DNA of 64,000 nucleotides from Ziziphus jujuba. Its lineage: Eukaryota; Streptophyta; Magnoliopsida; Rosales; Rhamnaceae. A program made the position numbers and the translations under genes. This document shows, piece after piece, positions 1 through 12,218 of this stretch. Positions within the stretch are counted from its first letter, which is position 1, and each line of letters begins with the position of its first letter. The stretch is from contig NC_083390.1 in assembly GCF_031755915.1 (NCBI RefSeq), positions 14,105,001 through 14,169,000 of the forward strand. The letters are read 5' to 3'. Below the pieces are notes generated by a model. It was not told the origin of the DNA. It worked only from the letters and a program-made list of their open reading frames with translations, and ran no database searches.

Positions 1-420
1 ATAAAAAGATAACAAAGATTAAAAAAAGAAGAAAAGAACAAAGATTTAAAAAAGAAAAAAAAAAGAAAAAAGGACAGACTAAAAAAAATAAAATAAAGAA
101 ACAAAGGAAAAGGAAGATAATATTTCAAAAAAAATTTAAAAAAAAAAAAAGGAAGACAAAAAGTTTAAAAAAATAATAAGGCAAAATAGGAAAGAGAAAA
201 AGAAGGGGAAAAATAATCAGGACCACTCCTTTTAATTGGATTAGTTTGTTTTTTTTTTTTTTGGGTAAAACTTTAGATCGGATTAGTTATCCCACTCTAA
301 GAGTATCATTCAGTATTCTTTAATCCTGTCAACTAATCATATCAAAGATGGGAATGGAATAAATCTCAATCCTTACCTTATCCACCAAACAAATCATAAG
401 CAGTCTAATTACAAGTTAAC
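1..420. repeat. A-rich dispersed element, right-hand part, cut by window start
   Basis: This is a very A-rich stretch with short AAAGA-type blocks, followed by a segment with a 'ggattagttatccca' motif and a tail with 'aatccttaccttatcc'. The same order of blocks is seen at about 32915-33560, where the copy is complete, so the two are copies of one non-coding dispersed element. No reading frame of interest is present. The element class is not identified. The motif near each end (GGATTGGGATAAG-like and its complement) suggests terminal inverted repeats of a MITE. Confidence 0.5.
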
Positions 421-3400
421 ATAGGGACAACATTTTTTTCTTCACATCTTCAAGTGCCTATCAAGCACAAACTACACATGGAGGACTAATTACACGTGCC
501 ACTGCCAAACATTTCATTTACAAAAGAACTTTACACTCTCATAACAAATAATAAATAAATGAATATAATTGATTGGAACACATTCAAAGTAAAAAGGAAA
601 CAAAGTATAACACTTATGGGAAAATCTTAAACTGTTGTTCCCAGATTATTTGAATTCTGTTAAGAGCCTGTCCGATAATGTTTTGTAAAACAAATTTTCA
701 TTGTCCCTCCGGTGACCATTTATAGCACGATTTTCAACGGCCATTACTTTCCCGTAGATTTTTTTCAGCAGCTTACTCATCTTTGTCGGCGTCTTCGTCC
801 TTATTGAATGGTAGTGGCACTGACTTGAAAGCCCTGTACTTACCAACATTGTTTCAAATGCTCATTCTCCAACCTGATCAAATCCACAGAAACATATTGC
901 AAACCTGTTAAATTTGCTTCACCTTACAACAAGTTCTTCTAAATCATGTTGCTAAAAACATTTTTAAGTTTCATGTATAAGTTAGATTTTTTTCTTTTAC
1001 CTTTTTTTTTTTTTTTTTTTTTTTTTTGGGGAATCAGATAAGTTAGAAGCTTCACACCAATATAAACAGAATCTTTGATAATTTACCTGATGAAATTCCA
1101 AATGCCACGATGAATGATTTCCAGGCAAGCAATAATTGCAACCAAGGATTGTGTATGCAATAAAGAAAACCTCAAAGTCCAGCATAGTTTGAAGCCAGGC
1201 AAATCTCAGCAAGATTTTCGAGACCTGCAGATTCCCCATCAATCAAAATCAGATTCGAGATCATTTAGTATTGCAAAGAAATTAATCAAAGCTTTTGAGA
1301 GCAGAATTCTCATTTTACTCACAATTGCTCCAAATAGGCAATTTTGAGAGGTGCTATGAGTTTTTCTATTAACCAGTGGTTCTTAGAGCCACTTTGTAAA
1401 AAAGCCCCCAGTCAATAACAAGATCCCAATATGTATCAACTACGGCTGCAGTGACTGAGGTAACAATAGAAATCATTTTCAAACTAAATTGCTCGTGAAG
1501 GCTGTATGCTGTTTTAAAGGTAACCGCTGCAATTGTCAAGAAATATTTCAGTCAATAATACCCTTGCATTGGATCCTTCTCTTCAAACAAGTGGCGGAGG
1601 CACTGAAAAATGGAAAACACAGAAAACTTTGTAATTCTAAAACTGAGAAATTTGCAAATAATCAAACTTTTCACTTCTTAGTGATGTTTTGGGAACTTTG
1701 AGGAAGAAATTCAGAAGCTTTTAAGGCAAGAAAGAAATCAATTAGGTACCTGAAGGAGACATGACAAATACGGTAAGACAGCTACAAGGTAAAAGAAAGT
1801 CTCGTATACACCACCCTTGCAAATGTTTTTCTCCTTTGTGGTCTCCCCAACCACAATAGCAAACATAGAATTCGAGACATCTGATTGCTTGTGCCTGCAT
1901 TGTAAATCTTAAGATTGAATATGAAAAACCAAAAAGCAGAAAAAGAAATGTGAACACGGAAAGCATTGTTCACGTCGCTGACCTGGCTGGTTAACTGGTC
2001 TGCCAAGAAGAACTCTAGAAGTGTCACCTGCAGGAGACCAAAATAAAGGTATGATGATATTTAGATCTCCAACATAAAGTTCTGTTTCTTAGTCGTTATT
2101 ATAATCGTTAATAGTAATATAACAATCAAAGATTGCAGAGCAAAATGTGATTAAGAAGAAATTAGTTTGGTGTTTTGAGAAATGGAGCAGTGAAGCTGGA
2201 GAGGTTATGTATTGGTCTTACCACAACCAAAAGGAGCAGGACAACTTCAGTCCATGCATTGTAATGTTTAGTTTTGAGGTCCATTCGCATGTCGAGGTTG
2301 GATAGTGCACGCTTAAAGCCACCGTAGCTATAACAATACCAACTAGTAGAATTTGTCGGTAACTTTGTTCCTTGCTTGAAACCAAATATGAATGAATAAT
2401 TGACTCGGTATCGCCTCCAATAGTATATATTGGCAGCATACATGAACATGTGCAAGACAATGAATCCAAACAAGCTGCAAGGAAAATTTAACATGTACCA
2501 AACAATTATTACAAATATTTTATAGGTAATAAAAAGAAGATGGGATTGACTTCTTAGTTACCTGTAGAGGGGAAACACGGTATTCATGTATAGGGTGCTA
2601 CCTTTCTCATTAATGATATTCCGGGCACGTATGAGTAAAACAAGAGCAACTATTCGAGCACCTGTGCAACCAGCAAAGAAACCTGCAAAAATTTCAGAAT
2701 AAACATACATACATACATCCATACAAACATATATATATATATATATATATATGTATATTATTCAATGAAATCGTCCTTAATTTTCCAATACTAAATTTAA
2801 AAAGTTTAGTCTTCCTATACCAGTGGTAAATGTAATCCTATGTCGTTCTTTCTTTTCTCTTGGTCTTAAGTTGGCCATGCCCTTACTGCGGTTTGAGTTT
2901 GAGAAATGCTTGATGAATGTAACTTCCACCCTATCCAAAAGCTTCGTAACCTGCAGTAATTAACAAAGGAGATGTCATATATGATCAACAAGCAGAAAAA
3001 AATGATCATAATTTTCCTAGTCTTGAAAAAAAGAATGAGATGGATCACCATTTCATAATGTTTATATTAACGAGACGGACCACCATTTCACCACTTCAAA
3101 GACCGTGATGAAAAACACTAAATTTGTAATTAGAACATTTTAGTTTCAAATGGGTACCGAGGTTTGAACACAACACTTCTCGGTCACCCATAGTCTTATA
3201 CCATCTTAAATCACATATTTATCCCAAACGTTATATAGCTAATAGGAAAGCAGGCTCAGTGATGTATATCAAGCATATATTCCAATACTAACCTCATCTG
3301 AGCTGCCAAAGTAGGAATTATCAACAGTTTTCCCGTAAGACTTTGAAGCATTTCTTCCAGTAATCTGCAACAATTAGAGAGACAAATATGGATAATGTAA

Positions 3401-4344
3401 ACTAACAGAAAATTCCTACAAATTAATACAAAATTTAAACCTCAATTTTTGTCCTTTAAACTGCTAAACATGGAGAACAATTACTATTTGTTAAATTACT
3501 TGAGCGAAAAATTACCTTGTCATATTTCTTCATGATCTTTGAAAATGCCAAGGTATTTAGAAAGCTGATCACATATTCACAAAGAAATGGTTAACTACAA
3601 TGCTAATCTAAAATTAGAAGAAATAAAAAATAAAACAAAATAATTTATCGTACCTGAAGTTCTTTAGCAATCGCAGCTTCTGATAAAGTTCAATAAAAGC
3701 TCTTTTAAGTTGTCCTTCAACTTTCTTTAGATTTTCCCTGCTGAAAGTCAGCTCTGTCAGCATAGGGACTTGAAGGACACCTTTAACTGTGGAACGTGGG
3801 GTCTCAACAGTGTTGTTGAATTGCACATGGTTCAGTACTTCAAGTGGAGCTGGTTTAGTGAACTTCACGTTCTTTGGCTTCTCAGCTTGAACCTTTTGAT
3901 TGTGATCATATTTTGTGCAATTAACCTTTTGGTAATTCTCATCGCTGGATACATCTGATTGTTCTCCTTGGCTGCTTGGCTCACCTTCTTCGATCACATC
4001 CATGGCCATGCTATATTTTCTTGATTATCAACCATAATAATTAATAACATTTATTGCTTATTGGACCAAAAAAAAAAAAAAAAAAAAAAAAACAAATCTA
4101 TGCAACTTTTTACACTTTGCGCTCATATACTACAAAATTTCCTTAAATTGCCCCTGAACGCTTATTATTCGGTCAATTAAGTTCAAGCATTTAGAAAGAA
4201 AATTTTGATCAAATTAACCATATACAATTTATATAACTTTTATTTAAAATTTGTATTCTTCTTTTCTGGACAGTACGCATTACTAATATTTCCAAATTTA
4301 TTGGAAAAAATTGCAAAATTAAACTAAATTGATAGGGAAAAAAA

Positions 4345-5370
4345 GGGTAAATTACATTTGGTACCCTAAAATTTCAAGATTGGACAATTTCAACCTTAAA
4401 TTTTTTAATTGGACAAATTAGACTTTTAAGTTTCAAAGCGCTGTAAATTGATATCCTGAAATGCTTTGAAGTTTCAAAATCATTGCAAATTAATACCTTG
4501 AAATAATAATATTGTTAAAATTAATGATACTTACATCATCATCATATCATGTTGATAATATAACTAATTTTGAGAAATAAAAAATATTTTTAAAAAAAAA
4601 TTGAAAAAATGCATATGTTCTTTTAAAATTTTATATGTATGGTTTTTTATTTGAAAAATTGTATTCATTTTTTTATTTAAATTAAAATAACCACAATCAT
4701 AATTAAATATTTTTTTAATCTAAAATTAGTTCAAAAAATAAAAATTAAAATAAAATTGTAATTTTTTATCTAATAAAATCATTTTTATTAGATCAAAATT
4801 TAAAAATATTTTTTTATACTCAAACCGAAAAAAAAAAGGATCAAAATGCCAAAATAAAAATTAAACAAAAAATTATAAAATAAAATTATTTTTTTAAAAA
4901 AAATAAAATTTGTTTAAAAAGATGAAAAAATACATTTATTGTTTTTCCATTTTTTCTCAACGGTTTTTTATTTCAAAAATTGTATCAATTAATTTTCTAT
5001 TTAAATTAAAATACCAATAATCATAATTAAATATATTTTAAACTTAAAATTAGACTAAAAATAACCAATTAATTATAATTGTAGGTATTTTAATTTAAAT
5101 AAAAAAATTGATACAATTTTTTTAATAAAAAACCATAAATAAATTTTTTTTCAATTTCTTAAAAATATTTTTTTGAAAAATAATTATGATATTATCATGA
5201 TGTCATGCTAATATCAACATTATTACAACGTAATATTAATTTTAATAATATTGTTACTTTTGGATGCCAATTTGTACGATTTGAAATTTAAAAATCCAAT
5301 TTACCCGAATCAAAAATTTAGAGTCAATCGCACAATCTTAAAATTTCAAGGTATCAAAATGAAATTATCC
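4345..5370. mobile_element. Foldback Mutator-like MITE in PHO1 intron 1
   Basis: The left end starts GGGTAAATTACATTTGG and the right end, read on the other strand, starts GGATAATTTCATTTTG. The two arms can be followed as an imperfect inverted repeat for about 200 bp, including AAATTTCAAGATTG against AAATTTTAAGATTG. The inner part is also partly self-complementary (AATTAAAATA..CAATCATAATTAAATA near 4680 against its complement near 5040). Plant Mutator-like elements often begin with GGGTAAATTACA, which supports the class. Flanks are A-runs, so a 9-bp target duplication cannot be judged. No coding capacity is seen. Confidence 0.7.
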
Positions 5371-6490
5371 AAAAACAAAAATTACAAAAAAAAGATAATA
5401 GTTCAATAGTAATGTGAAGAATTTTATAGTTTTGGACGGTAAAATATAAAAACATAATATAGCTGAATGGGCTAATTAAAATGTAGTTGCCCCTAATATT
5501 TTCCTTTCCTTATAAAAAAAAAAAAAAAAATCTGCAACAATAGATGGTAAATAGAAAAGAAAAAGGCAGTGTTTTCAAAAGCAGGTTGTGACAATTGTTG
5601 TACTTTGATTGAAGATGACCTAGACATGTGGGCTTAAATCGTTTATGGATATATACTGATATTTTTTCTTAATAAATATTAATGTTTCACTCCAAAAAAA
5701 TCTAATAACAATAAAAAAAAGTATAAAAAAAAACATATAAAACTATAAAAAGTATAAAAAATAAATTAATTAATTAATTAAAAAAAAAGAAAAAAAAGCT
5801 TAGTTTGAGAAAGAAATTTAACACTTGCTCTAGCCCAATGATGAAAATATCAGTCTCGACGGAAATATCAAATGTACGATTTTATGAAAATGTCGATAAA
5901 ATTACAAAAACTGTAAATATTTAATTTAAAATATATATTTTTATATATGAGATAATTAATATAATAAAATATTATAAAAATACAATAATTATAATACAAT
6001 GATAATAAAATAATCCATATATATAGTATATTACCATACTAACATTGCATATGAGATTGATTATTTGTTCGTATTTTGATAACAAAAATCACAATTTCAA
6101 ACTGTAAAAATAGAAAATAATTCTTTTTAATAATAAAAATGAAGAATTATCTAAAACTATCTAATAAATTTTGTAAAGCTACAATTTGGAAGTTTTATAT
6201 ATTTTACCTTTTAAAAATTAAAATTAATTTGTATATTAGGAATTGACGACAATAATTACTTTTCAAATTTAGATTAATTTAATCCTCTTAACTAAGTTAA
6301 GAATTTGTATCTCCATTCCCAATATATTAGGGGAAAAAAACCAATTTGTTAAAAAATAAGTCAAAATTACATATCAAACTTTATTAAATAAAATATTTGA
6401 ATTTATCGAGTTACCAAACACAAACCCAAGCCAAAAAACAAAAATTATAATAAAAAATATAAAAAACAGAAAAGGAAAAACACTCTCTTC

Positions 6491-6588
6491 GGGCTAGGGG
6501 AAGCAGGCATGTGGAGCACACATCAAGTCTATCAATTAATGGGCTAGGGGAAGTAGGCACCCGAAGCACACATCAAGTCCAATTAATA
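6491..6588. repeat. 50-bp tandem duplication in PHO1 intron 1
   Basis: The segment beginning GGGCTAGGGGAAG at 6491 is repeated at 6541 with a few substitutions, including the shared phrase GCACACATCAAGT. Period is 50 bp, two copies. The remainder of the intron between the MITE and this repeat (5371-6490) is AT-rich and shows no gene. Confidence 0.85.
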
Positions 6589-6895
6589 AGTTACCTGACA
6601 AAAGTAACAAAGCACAAGCCAATTTTACCCAAAAAAAAGACAAAGTACAAGCCAAAATAATAATAATAAAAAAATAAAGCGAAAGAAAAAGCAAACTAAC
6701 CCAATGTATCTCTCTCTCCTTCTCTTTGCAAACTGTTCACCATTGTGAAACTCCATTTTATTCAAACCTTAGTAGTCCAGGCTTTTCCTTGCTACCGATT
6801 TTCTAATGCACAAACACCATCCTTGTGCAAACGGAAACAACATCAGCTTTTCTCTATTATCTCAGATCGAGAACCGGCAACTTAAATTTCCACTT

Positions 6896-7056
6896 CTTGA
6901 TATCGACCGGAGACATAATCAATATCGGTAATACTTCCATAGATGTCCATCGGAAAATCGGTACTTCTGTCGATATCCACCGATAACGTCGATATTCATA
7001 GACAACGGCGACTTTTCCATGACACACCGGACAAAAATTCCCCCCCCCCCCCCCCT
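6896..7056. repeat. Degenerate TCGATAT-rich segment and C homopolymer
   Basis: The words 'atatcgac', 'tcgatatcc' and 'tcgatatt' recur within 120 bp, followed by a run of about 17 C at 7038-7054. It lies at the start of intron 1 of the PHO1 pseudogene, just downstream of exon 1 in gene sense. Similar 'gtcgatat' words occur near 31680, so this may be a remnant of a dispersed repeat. Confidence 0.4.
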
Positions 7057-7686
7057 CTATCGGTGTCGAGGCTCACCGAAATCCGACATTGTGGCCGATT
7101 TCATCAAAATCGATGACTTTTTCTTCACTGCTCTAGCCCCACGAGGAATTGAAGCAGCAACATCTGAAGCAATACAAGTCATCTCCAAATTCCAATCAAA
7201 CCAACCTTGAGGATTCTCAACTTTGATCTGGAAAGCGATCAAAGCATCCATTTGCTTATTCAATATAGCCGTTTCTTTCATCACCTCCTCGACTTTTGAC
7301 TTGTAAAACCTCTCCACTTTGTTTAGCTCCTCGTCAAGCCTCCTCAAGTAAACTAGCTCGTACTCTCCACCTTCGTCGGAGCTCATCAAGAACGTCGTCT
7401 CCTAACTTTCAGAACCATTCTTGTCGACCGAGTGCACCAGAATGGGTTGGTTCTCAATGTCTCCTGGGGTTGATGGGCTGGTGGTGTTGTGTCTATTTAA
7501 CAGACCACTGAAAGATCTGTAAAGTGTTGGCCTTCGCTTGAGATTGGCCGGAGCTGCGATGGTTGGCCGGTTCCTTTGCCTAAAACTTTGAATATCTTTC
7601 AAAAGGGCTTTCAGAAAAATGTAATCCATGTATGCTTCTTGCCATTCCGGCACCATTTGGGTGGCAAATTCCTTCCCAAACTTCAT

Positions 7687-8050
7687 TTTAGTATCTTTCT
7701 TTCTTATGGAAACAATATCTCAAGTGTGGACTATATAACTTTGCTTTTGCATAGAGCAAAGTTAACACAGAAAGAAATGAAAAAGACAACCAAATGCATG
7801 AAAAGACACAAAATGATGGGGAATGAGCTTAGATGAATCTTATTGAATTTATATATATGGAAAGGAGAAAGAAAGACCTAGTCTTATTGCTTCGAGTTCC
7901 TTTGAAAATTCAACACTTAGTCTTTTGCTTTGAGTTTCCTTGAAAATTCTTTTAAGAATTTTCAAAGGTTTTAGTCAGATCAAGTATTGTCCACATATAA
8001 ATTTGTTTTATAAAGAGTATACATATTTATTTTTGTCAAATTTATTGCAA
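7687..8050 (-). promoter_or_regulatory. Upstream flank of PHO1-like copy A, shared with copy B
   Basis: Sequence upstream of the copy A start codon matches 14159-14490 upstream of copy B, including 'ggaaacaatat', 'ctatataactttg' and 'tttagtcagatcaagtatt'. The shared flank shows that the duplication carried the promoter region as well as exon 1. Specific transcription factor sites were not identified. Confidence 0.6.
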
Positions 8051-8405
8051 AAAAATTGCATAATTGAACTAAGGGGGGTGTATTAAATTTATAATTTTAA
8101 TAACTTTTAATGACTTTTTTTAAGTGATAGATTTTTATAGATTTGTTGGATTTTAATGGATTTTAAATAGAGTTTATAAAAGTATGATAGACTTTCATAG
8201 ACTTTCATTTTAATGACTTTTAACGACTTTCAAAAATATTTATAATATAACCATATATTAAAAAGTATAATCTACTTAAAAACGAAAATGAGAAAATGAT
8301 CAAAAATGTAACGAACAATCCATTACTACTAAGAAATAATAAAAATATCTAATATTCATTTTTTTAAAATACCAACAATTTCATTGTTATGTGTAAAAAA
8401 AAAAT

Positions 8406-9909
8406 CTATTGTTCATTATCATTAAAATGTTCAACATCATTCCACACATTAGCAGTTATAGCATCTCTCCATTGATTTGCATGCTCTCTTTGTTCTTCTT
8501 GAGTCTCAATAATTGGTTCATAATCATCCTCCTCATTAACTGGTATTGCTGAAGATGATGAACCTTCATCTTCTTATTCTTCTGAAAACTTATCAGAACG
8601 ACACTCTTTGTGCAGAAAGTTATGTAATCTTGCACAAGCTGAAACTAATTCTGCTTGTGTATCAAATGAAAATGGAAGAGCTATTTTGAAATTTGTAAAC
8701 CGTGATTTAAATATACCAAATAATCTCTCAATTGTATTTCTCAATAAAGCATGACGATGATTGAATAATTCATTTGGAGTTTCAAGATCACAACCTTGAT
8801 CTAAAAAATCTTGAAGATGATAACGAATACCTCGAAAAGGAGCTAAAAATTGAAATTGATTTGGAAATCCACAATCTACCAAAAAACAATTTACCTAACC
8901 ATATAATACTTGTATAATTAGTAAGCAATACGTAACATGTATGATTAGAGAAACAAAAAAGTAATAATAATAATAATAGATATATGAATAAATAAATATA
9001 TAAATACCTTGTGGTACTTTAAGTCCATTCCTCCTTGATAGAGCATCATTTAATACTTTTGAATCATGAGCAGATCCTTCCCACCCACTAAGCACATACA
9101 TAAATTCTAAATCAAAGTTGCAAGATGCTAAAACATTTTGTAAAATTATTCCATGACGATTACGGTAACTGCTTACATCACGTCCTCATACCATTGTGGG
9201 AAAATGAGTGTCGTCAATAGCTCCTATGCAATCCTATACTTATAAAAATAATATAGAATAGGTTATAAGAATTACAGCAGTTTAATAGTTAAAAAAAAAC
9301 AACAATAACAATAACAATAATTAATACTAAAAAAAAAAAATCACTTACTTTAAAGTAAGGGTAAAATCTTGTACTTTCTCTAATTTTTTCTGGCACTATT
9401 ACTCCAGGTTTAGCCATCAAATCTACTACGATTGTGTTCAACACCCTCAAAATCTTGTTAAAACTTTGACTAGTGGTAAAATGTGACCATTCAAATGTTT
9501 TACGAATCAAACAATATAGAGAATTTTGGCCGACAGTAAGTAAAAATGTTGCAAGTATCTCTTCAACACAAATAACTCTTGTGTCGTATAGTAATGTTTT
9601 TTCTCTAATGATGTTACATAACTTTAGAAACACATCAGGATACATTCTATAAACTTGCTGAAAGTTTGTCGGTTCCTCATTTAATATTTTGTGTACGTAG
9701 TCGTCTCCAATTGACGTTTTTGATCTTCTGGATAATGAACGTTGAACATGATTACTATACATGTTAACTATGAGTTCATGTAGTACCTGGAGAATTGCTC
9801 TAATAGCTATCAAAGAATTTTTAACTTTTTCCCGCAATTCTTCTTCATACTCTTCTTCTTCCATCTCTTCCTTTTCTATTTCTTTAGTGTCTATATTGGA
9901 ATAAGACAT
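8406..9909 (-). pseudogene. PIF/Harbinger transposase (ALP1/HARBI1-like), broken
   Basis: Cuts and joins the transposon at its ends, using a DDE nuclease fold. Three exons can be read: 9349-9909 (acidic N-terminus, then a helix-rich region ending FYPYFK), 9008-9233 (DCIGAIDDTH with the first catalytic D, GWEGSAHDSKVL with the second) and about 8406-8894 (VDCGFPNQ, FLAPFRGIRYH, NTIERLFGIFKSRF with the third acidic residue, then LHNFLHKEC). Damage: TGA in exon 2 just after HFPTMV, one extra T at the start of exon 3 before VDCGF, and TAA after FSEE, beyond which the acidic tail continues in frame to 8406. Family membership is clear. Function is lost unless the stops are sequence errors. Confidence 0.85.
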
Positions 9910-10232
9910 TGTAAATGAAGCCCCCTGGTCAAATTAATAAAAAAAAAACATAAAAAATTATTAAAAAATAAGCTCATTATTTTAGTACACGTGTTAAGCT
10001 TAATAATAACTCAAAAAATAATGAAAAAAATAATCATCCAATGATCAAGGATCTAAAAAAGAATTTAAATGCATATTCATAATAATCATATATATGTATA
10101 AAATAAAAAATAAAAAAAAACAAGTCAAACTCATTCCATTACTATTTTATACTAACCAAAAAAAAAAACACATAATAAGTTAGACACTCAAAATAAAAAT
10201 AACATCCTTAAAACAATACATTTTAAAATCAC

Positions 10233-11288
10233 TCAATTTTGCAATTCAAAGTTAATCCAGTCGAAATGCTCTTGGGGTGTCATTTTGAAGAACTCATTCT
10301 TCTTTGCTCCAGTGTTTAACAATTTCAATGCCTTATATTGAGCTTGCTTATCCAAGTTTGGAATCTCCTTGATAATATCCCAACAACTATAATCTCTACT
10401 ATCAATTGAATCAATACTTTGATTCAACTTGTTAATACTTTGATTATTCTTCTCCAAGACTGCTGCTTGTGACATATTAGTTTCAAAAGGACTAGATTTT
10501 CCATCAAAGTCCATTCTATTTCTTGTTTTTGTTATTGGAGGAACCTCTGAACTTGTGTTCTGAAAAGGTAATGATGAAGTAAAATCGTCTAAAGTTGGAG
10601 ACTGTAGTGAAATTTCTTGTATATCACTTGGTATGAATGTCTTAGTCGTGAGATCATATGTCAGGTTGTCTAAATCACCACCTCTATTTTCTTCGAAGTC
10701 AGATATTCTTGCATTAGTTTCCTCTCCTAATCCAATTGAATGTCTCCTAGTTGCTGCTCCATTTCTAATTGCAATTCTCAAATCTTCATAATCAGCAAAA
10801 GTGTCTGTATGATAACTTTTATGGGTAGGATAAGACTGACAAGAAACAAAATTACAATTAGCATTAGTATGTTATAGAAACAAGCAATAGACAATGTATA
10901 AAAAATTACTATTATGAATATTCATTATTTTTTTTGTATATATATATTTTAAATAGAAGAAAGCTTACCTTAAAATAGTCCTCCCACACTTCTTCACTAG
11001 CAATAAATTTTTTTGTTAGAGAGTAGTTGGCATACCATTGTTTAACCATTTCAACCGACTTGTATACTCCTTATAAGTCCATTCACTCCCAAATTTTGCA
11101 TTAAGAAGGGGAAGTATTCTTTTTTCTACAGTTTGCTTGCTTAATAAACCACTTTTATCATGCCATCCACGATTGGCAGCATCAACCATAAGTTTTAGTA
11201 ACTCATTGCTCTCATCCATTGACCATACTTTATATTTTTCTACACCTTTTCCTTTTCCTTTATGATTTCCTTGTTGTGAATCCTCCAT
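10233..11288 (-). pseudogene. Harbinger-associated Myb/SANT-like protein
   Basis: This is the accessory DNA-binding protein that PIF/Harbinger elements carry next to the transposase. Exon 1 (10969-11288) starts MEDSQQGNHKGKGKG and holds the Myb/SANT-like domain: WSMDESNELLKLMVDAA, then LNAKFGSEWTYKEYTSRLKW. After KW the frame shifts by one base into a frame encoding QWYANYSL and FIASEEVWEDYFK, and the GFGWD segment usual in the family is absent. Exon 2 (10233-10835) follows a normal AG acceptor and encodes a Ser/Thr-rich linker and a C-terminal helix region (ISLQSPTLDDF; WDIIKEIPNLDKQAQYKALK; EHFDWINFELQN). Without the shift the protein would be about 300 residues. Confidence 0.8.
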
Positions 11289-12053
11289 TAAAAATTACTA
11301 TATTTTACATAAAACGCAATACACAATTAAAAAAATAAAAGAATAGTGTGCAGGATGTTAATAAATCCGTGAAACTTTAAAAACAATATACAAAAGAACT
11401 TGCAAAAAAAAAAAAAAGGAAAAAACAGCTGGAATCACATGAATGCAAAATAGTGATCTACCAAATACTAATGCATGCCCGCTAAATGTGACCAATTAAC
11501 CCAAAACTTATAGCCTTGACGTTGAGGTGTCTAATTCATAGTACAAAGATACCAATTAAAATGGATACGGAAATTAAAACGGCACAAAAATCAATCCCTT
11601 TCCTTTTCATTAACCACCAACAATATTTGTACATAAACTACTACATTGCCCATCAAGCATTAAAAAATAAAAATAAAAAATAAAAACTACTATATTGCTT
11701 ATATCTATGTGTTCATGTGTGCATTTGTGTACATGAAAAATATGCCTATAATTATTAAAATCAAATTTCTCTATTTTTCTTCTTTCTAAGAAAATGCATC
11801 ACCAACAACCTTTCAAAAAATAGGAAAAAGAAGAGAAAGTGCAAACAAAATTATGCCACAAAAAAACGATGCACAGCCACCAATTATATACCCAAAAAGA
11901 AATCAAGGTTTATTCACCAAAAAAAAAAAAAAAAAAGGAAAAAAAAAGTCAAGATTTGCTTGTTACATCTATTACACTAGGACAATCATTACATTCTACT
12001 TCTAATAAGATAAAAATGAACAGAAAAAGAAAAAGAAAAACAGTTTCTATCTT

Positions 12054-12085
12054 AAAAAAATCACCATCATCACAAAAGAATCACC

Positions 12086-12128
<43 letters not shown>

Positions 12129-12218
12129 AAAAGTCTACAAAATCATTAAAAGTTAAGATTATATAAAAAGTTAAGTATTGGTATTTTTTTTTTTTTTTGT
12201 GATGATGGTGATTTTTTT
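12054..12218. repeat. 24-bp perfect inverted repeat around a (TA)n tract
   Basis: The arm at 12054-12077 (A7, TCACCATCATCACAAAA) is repeated exactly in reverse complement at 12195-12218. The loop contains a (TA)n run at about 12092-12125 and T-rich DNA. It lies inside the non-coding right part of the Harbinger element. It could form a hairpin or mark the ends of a small nested insertion. Confidence 0.8.

Larger units (their letters stand above)
773..7686 (-). pseudogene. PHO1-like: PHO1-type phosphate exporter (SPX-EXS) pseudogene, 12 exons
   Basis: PHO1 family proteins move phosphate out of root stelar and other cells; an N-terminal SPX domain senses inositol polyphosphates and a C-terminal EXS domain lies in the membrane. 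Exon 1 (about 7130-7686) starts MKFGKEF and encodes most of SPX. Later exons, read from splice signals, are about 3654-4010 (rest of SPX linker, MDVIEEGE), 3516-3564, 3293-3364, 2821-2950, 2562-2682 (FFAGCTGARI membrane block), 2222-2474, 1983-2027 (FFLADQLTSQ), 1750-1894 (LEFYVCY.GWGD), 1323-1602 (DTYWDLVIDWGL), 1087-1224 (LRFAWLQTMLDF) and 773-873 (LENEHL). The exon layout is that of a normal gene, but the frame is broken: TAG at 7402-7404, TGA at 1552-1554, shifts in exon 7 (two that compensate), exon 9 (two single-base losses in A runs), exon 10, exon 11 and exon 12 (one added A). I infer an unprocessed pseudogene. Consensus errors in homopolymers could explain some shifts but not the two stops. 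The exon 1 donor is uncertain. Confidence 0.88.

Noticed and set aside
7019..7210. Plus-strand open frame with a Pro run
   Set aside because: It is antisense to PHO1 exon 1 and the Pro run is the C homopolymer at 7038-7054.
11839..12156. 105-residue open frame on the plus strand, Lys- and Ile/Tyr-rich
   Set aside because: It is made by A-runs and a (TA)n tract inside the Harbinger element and has no domain-like composition.
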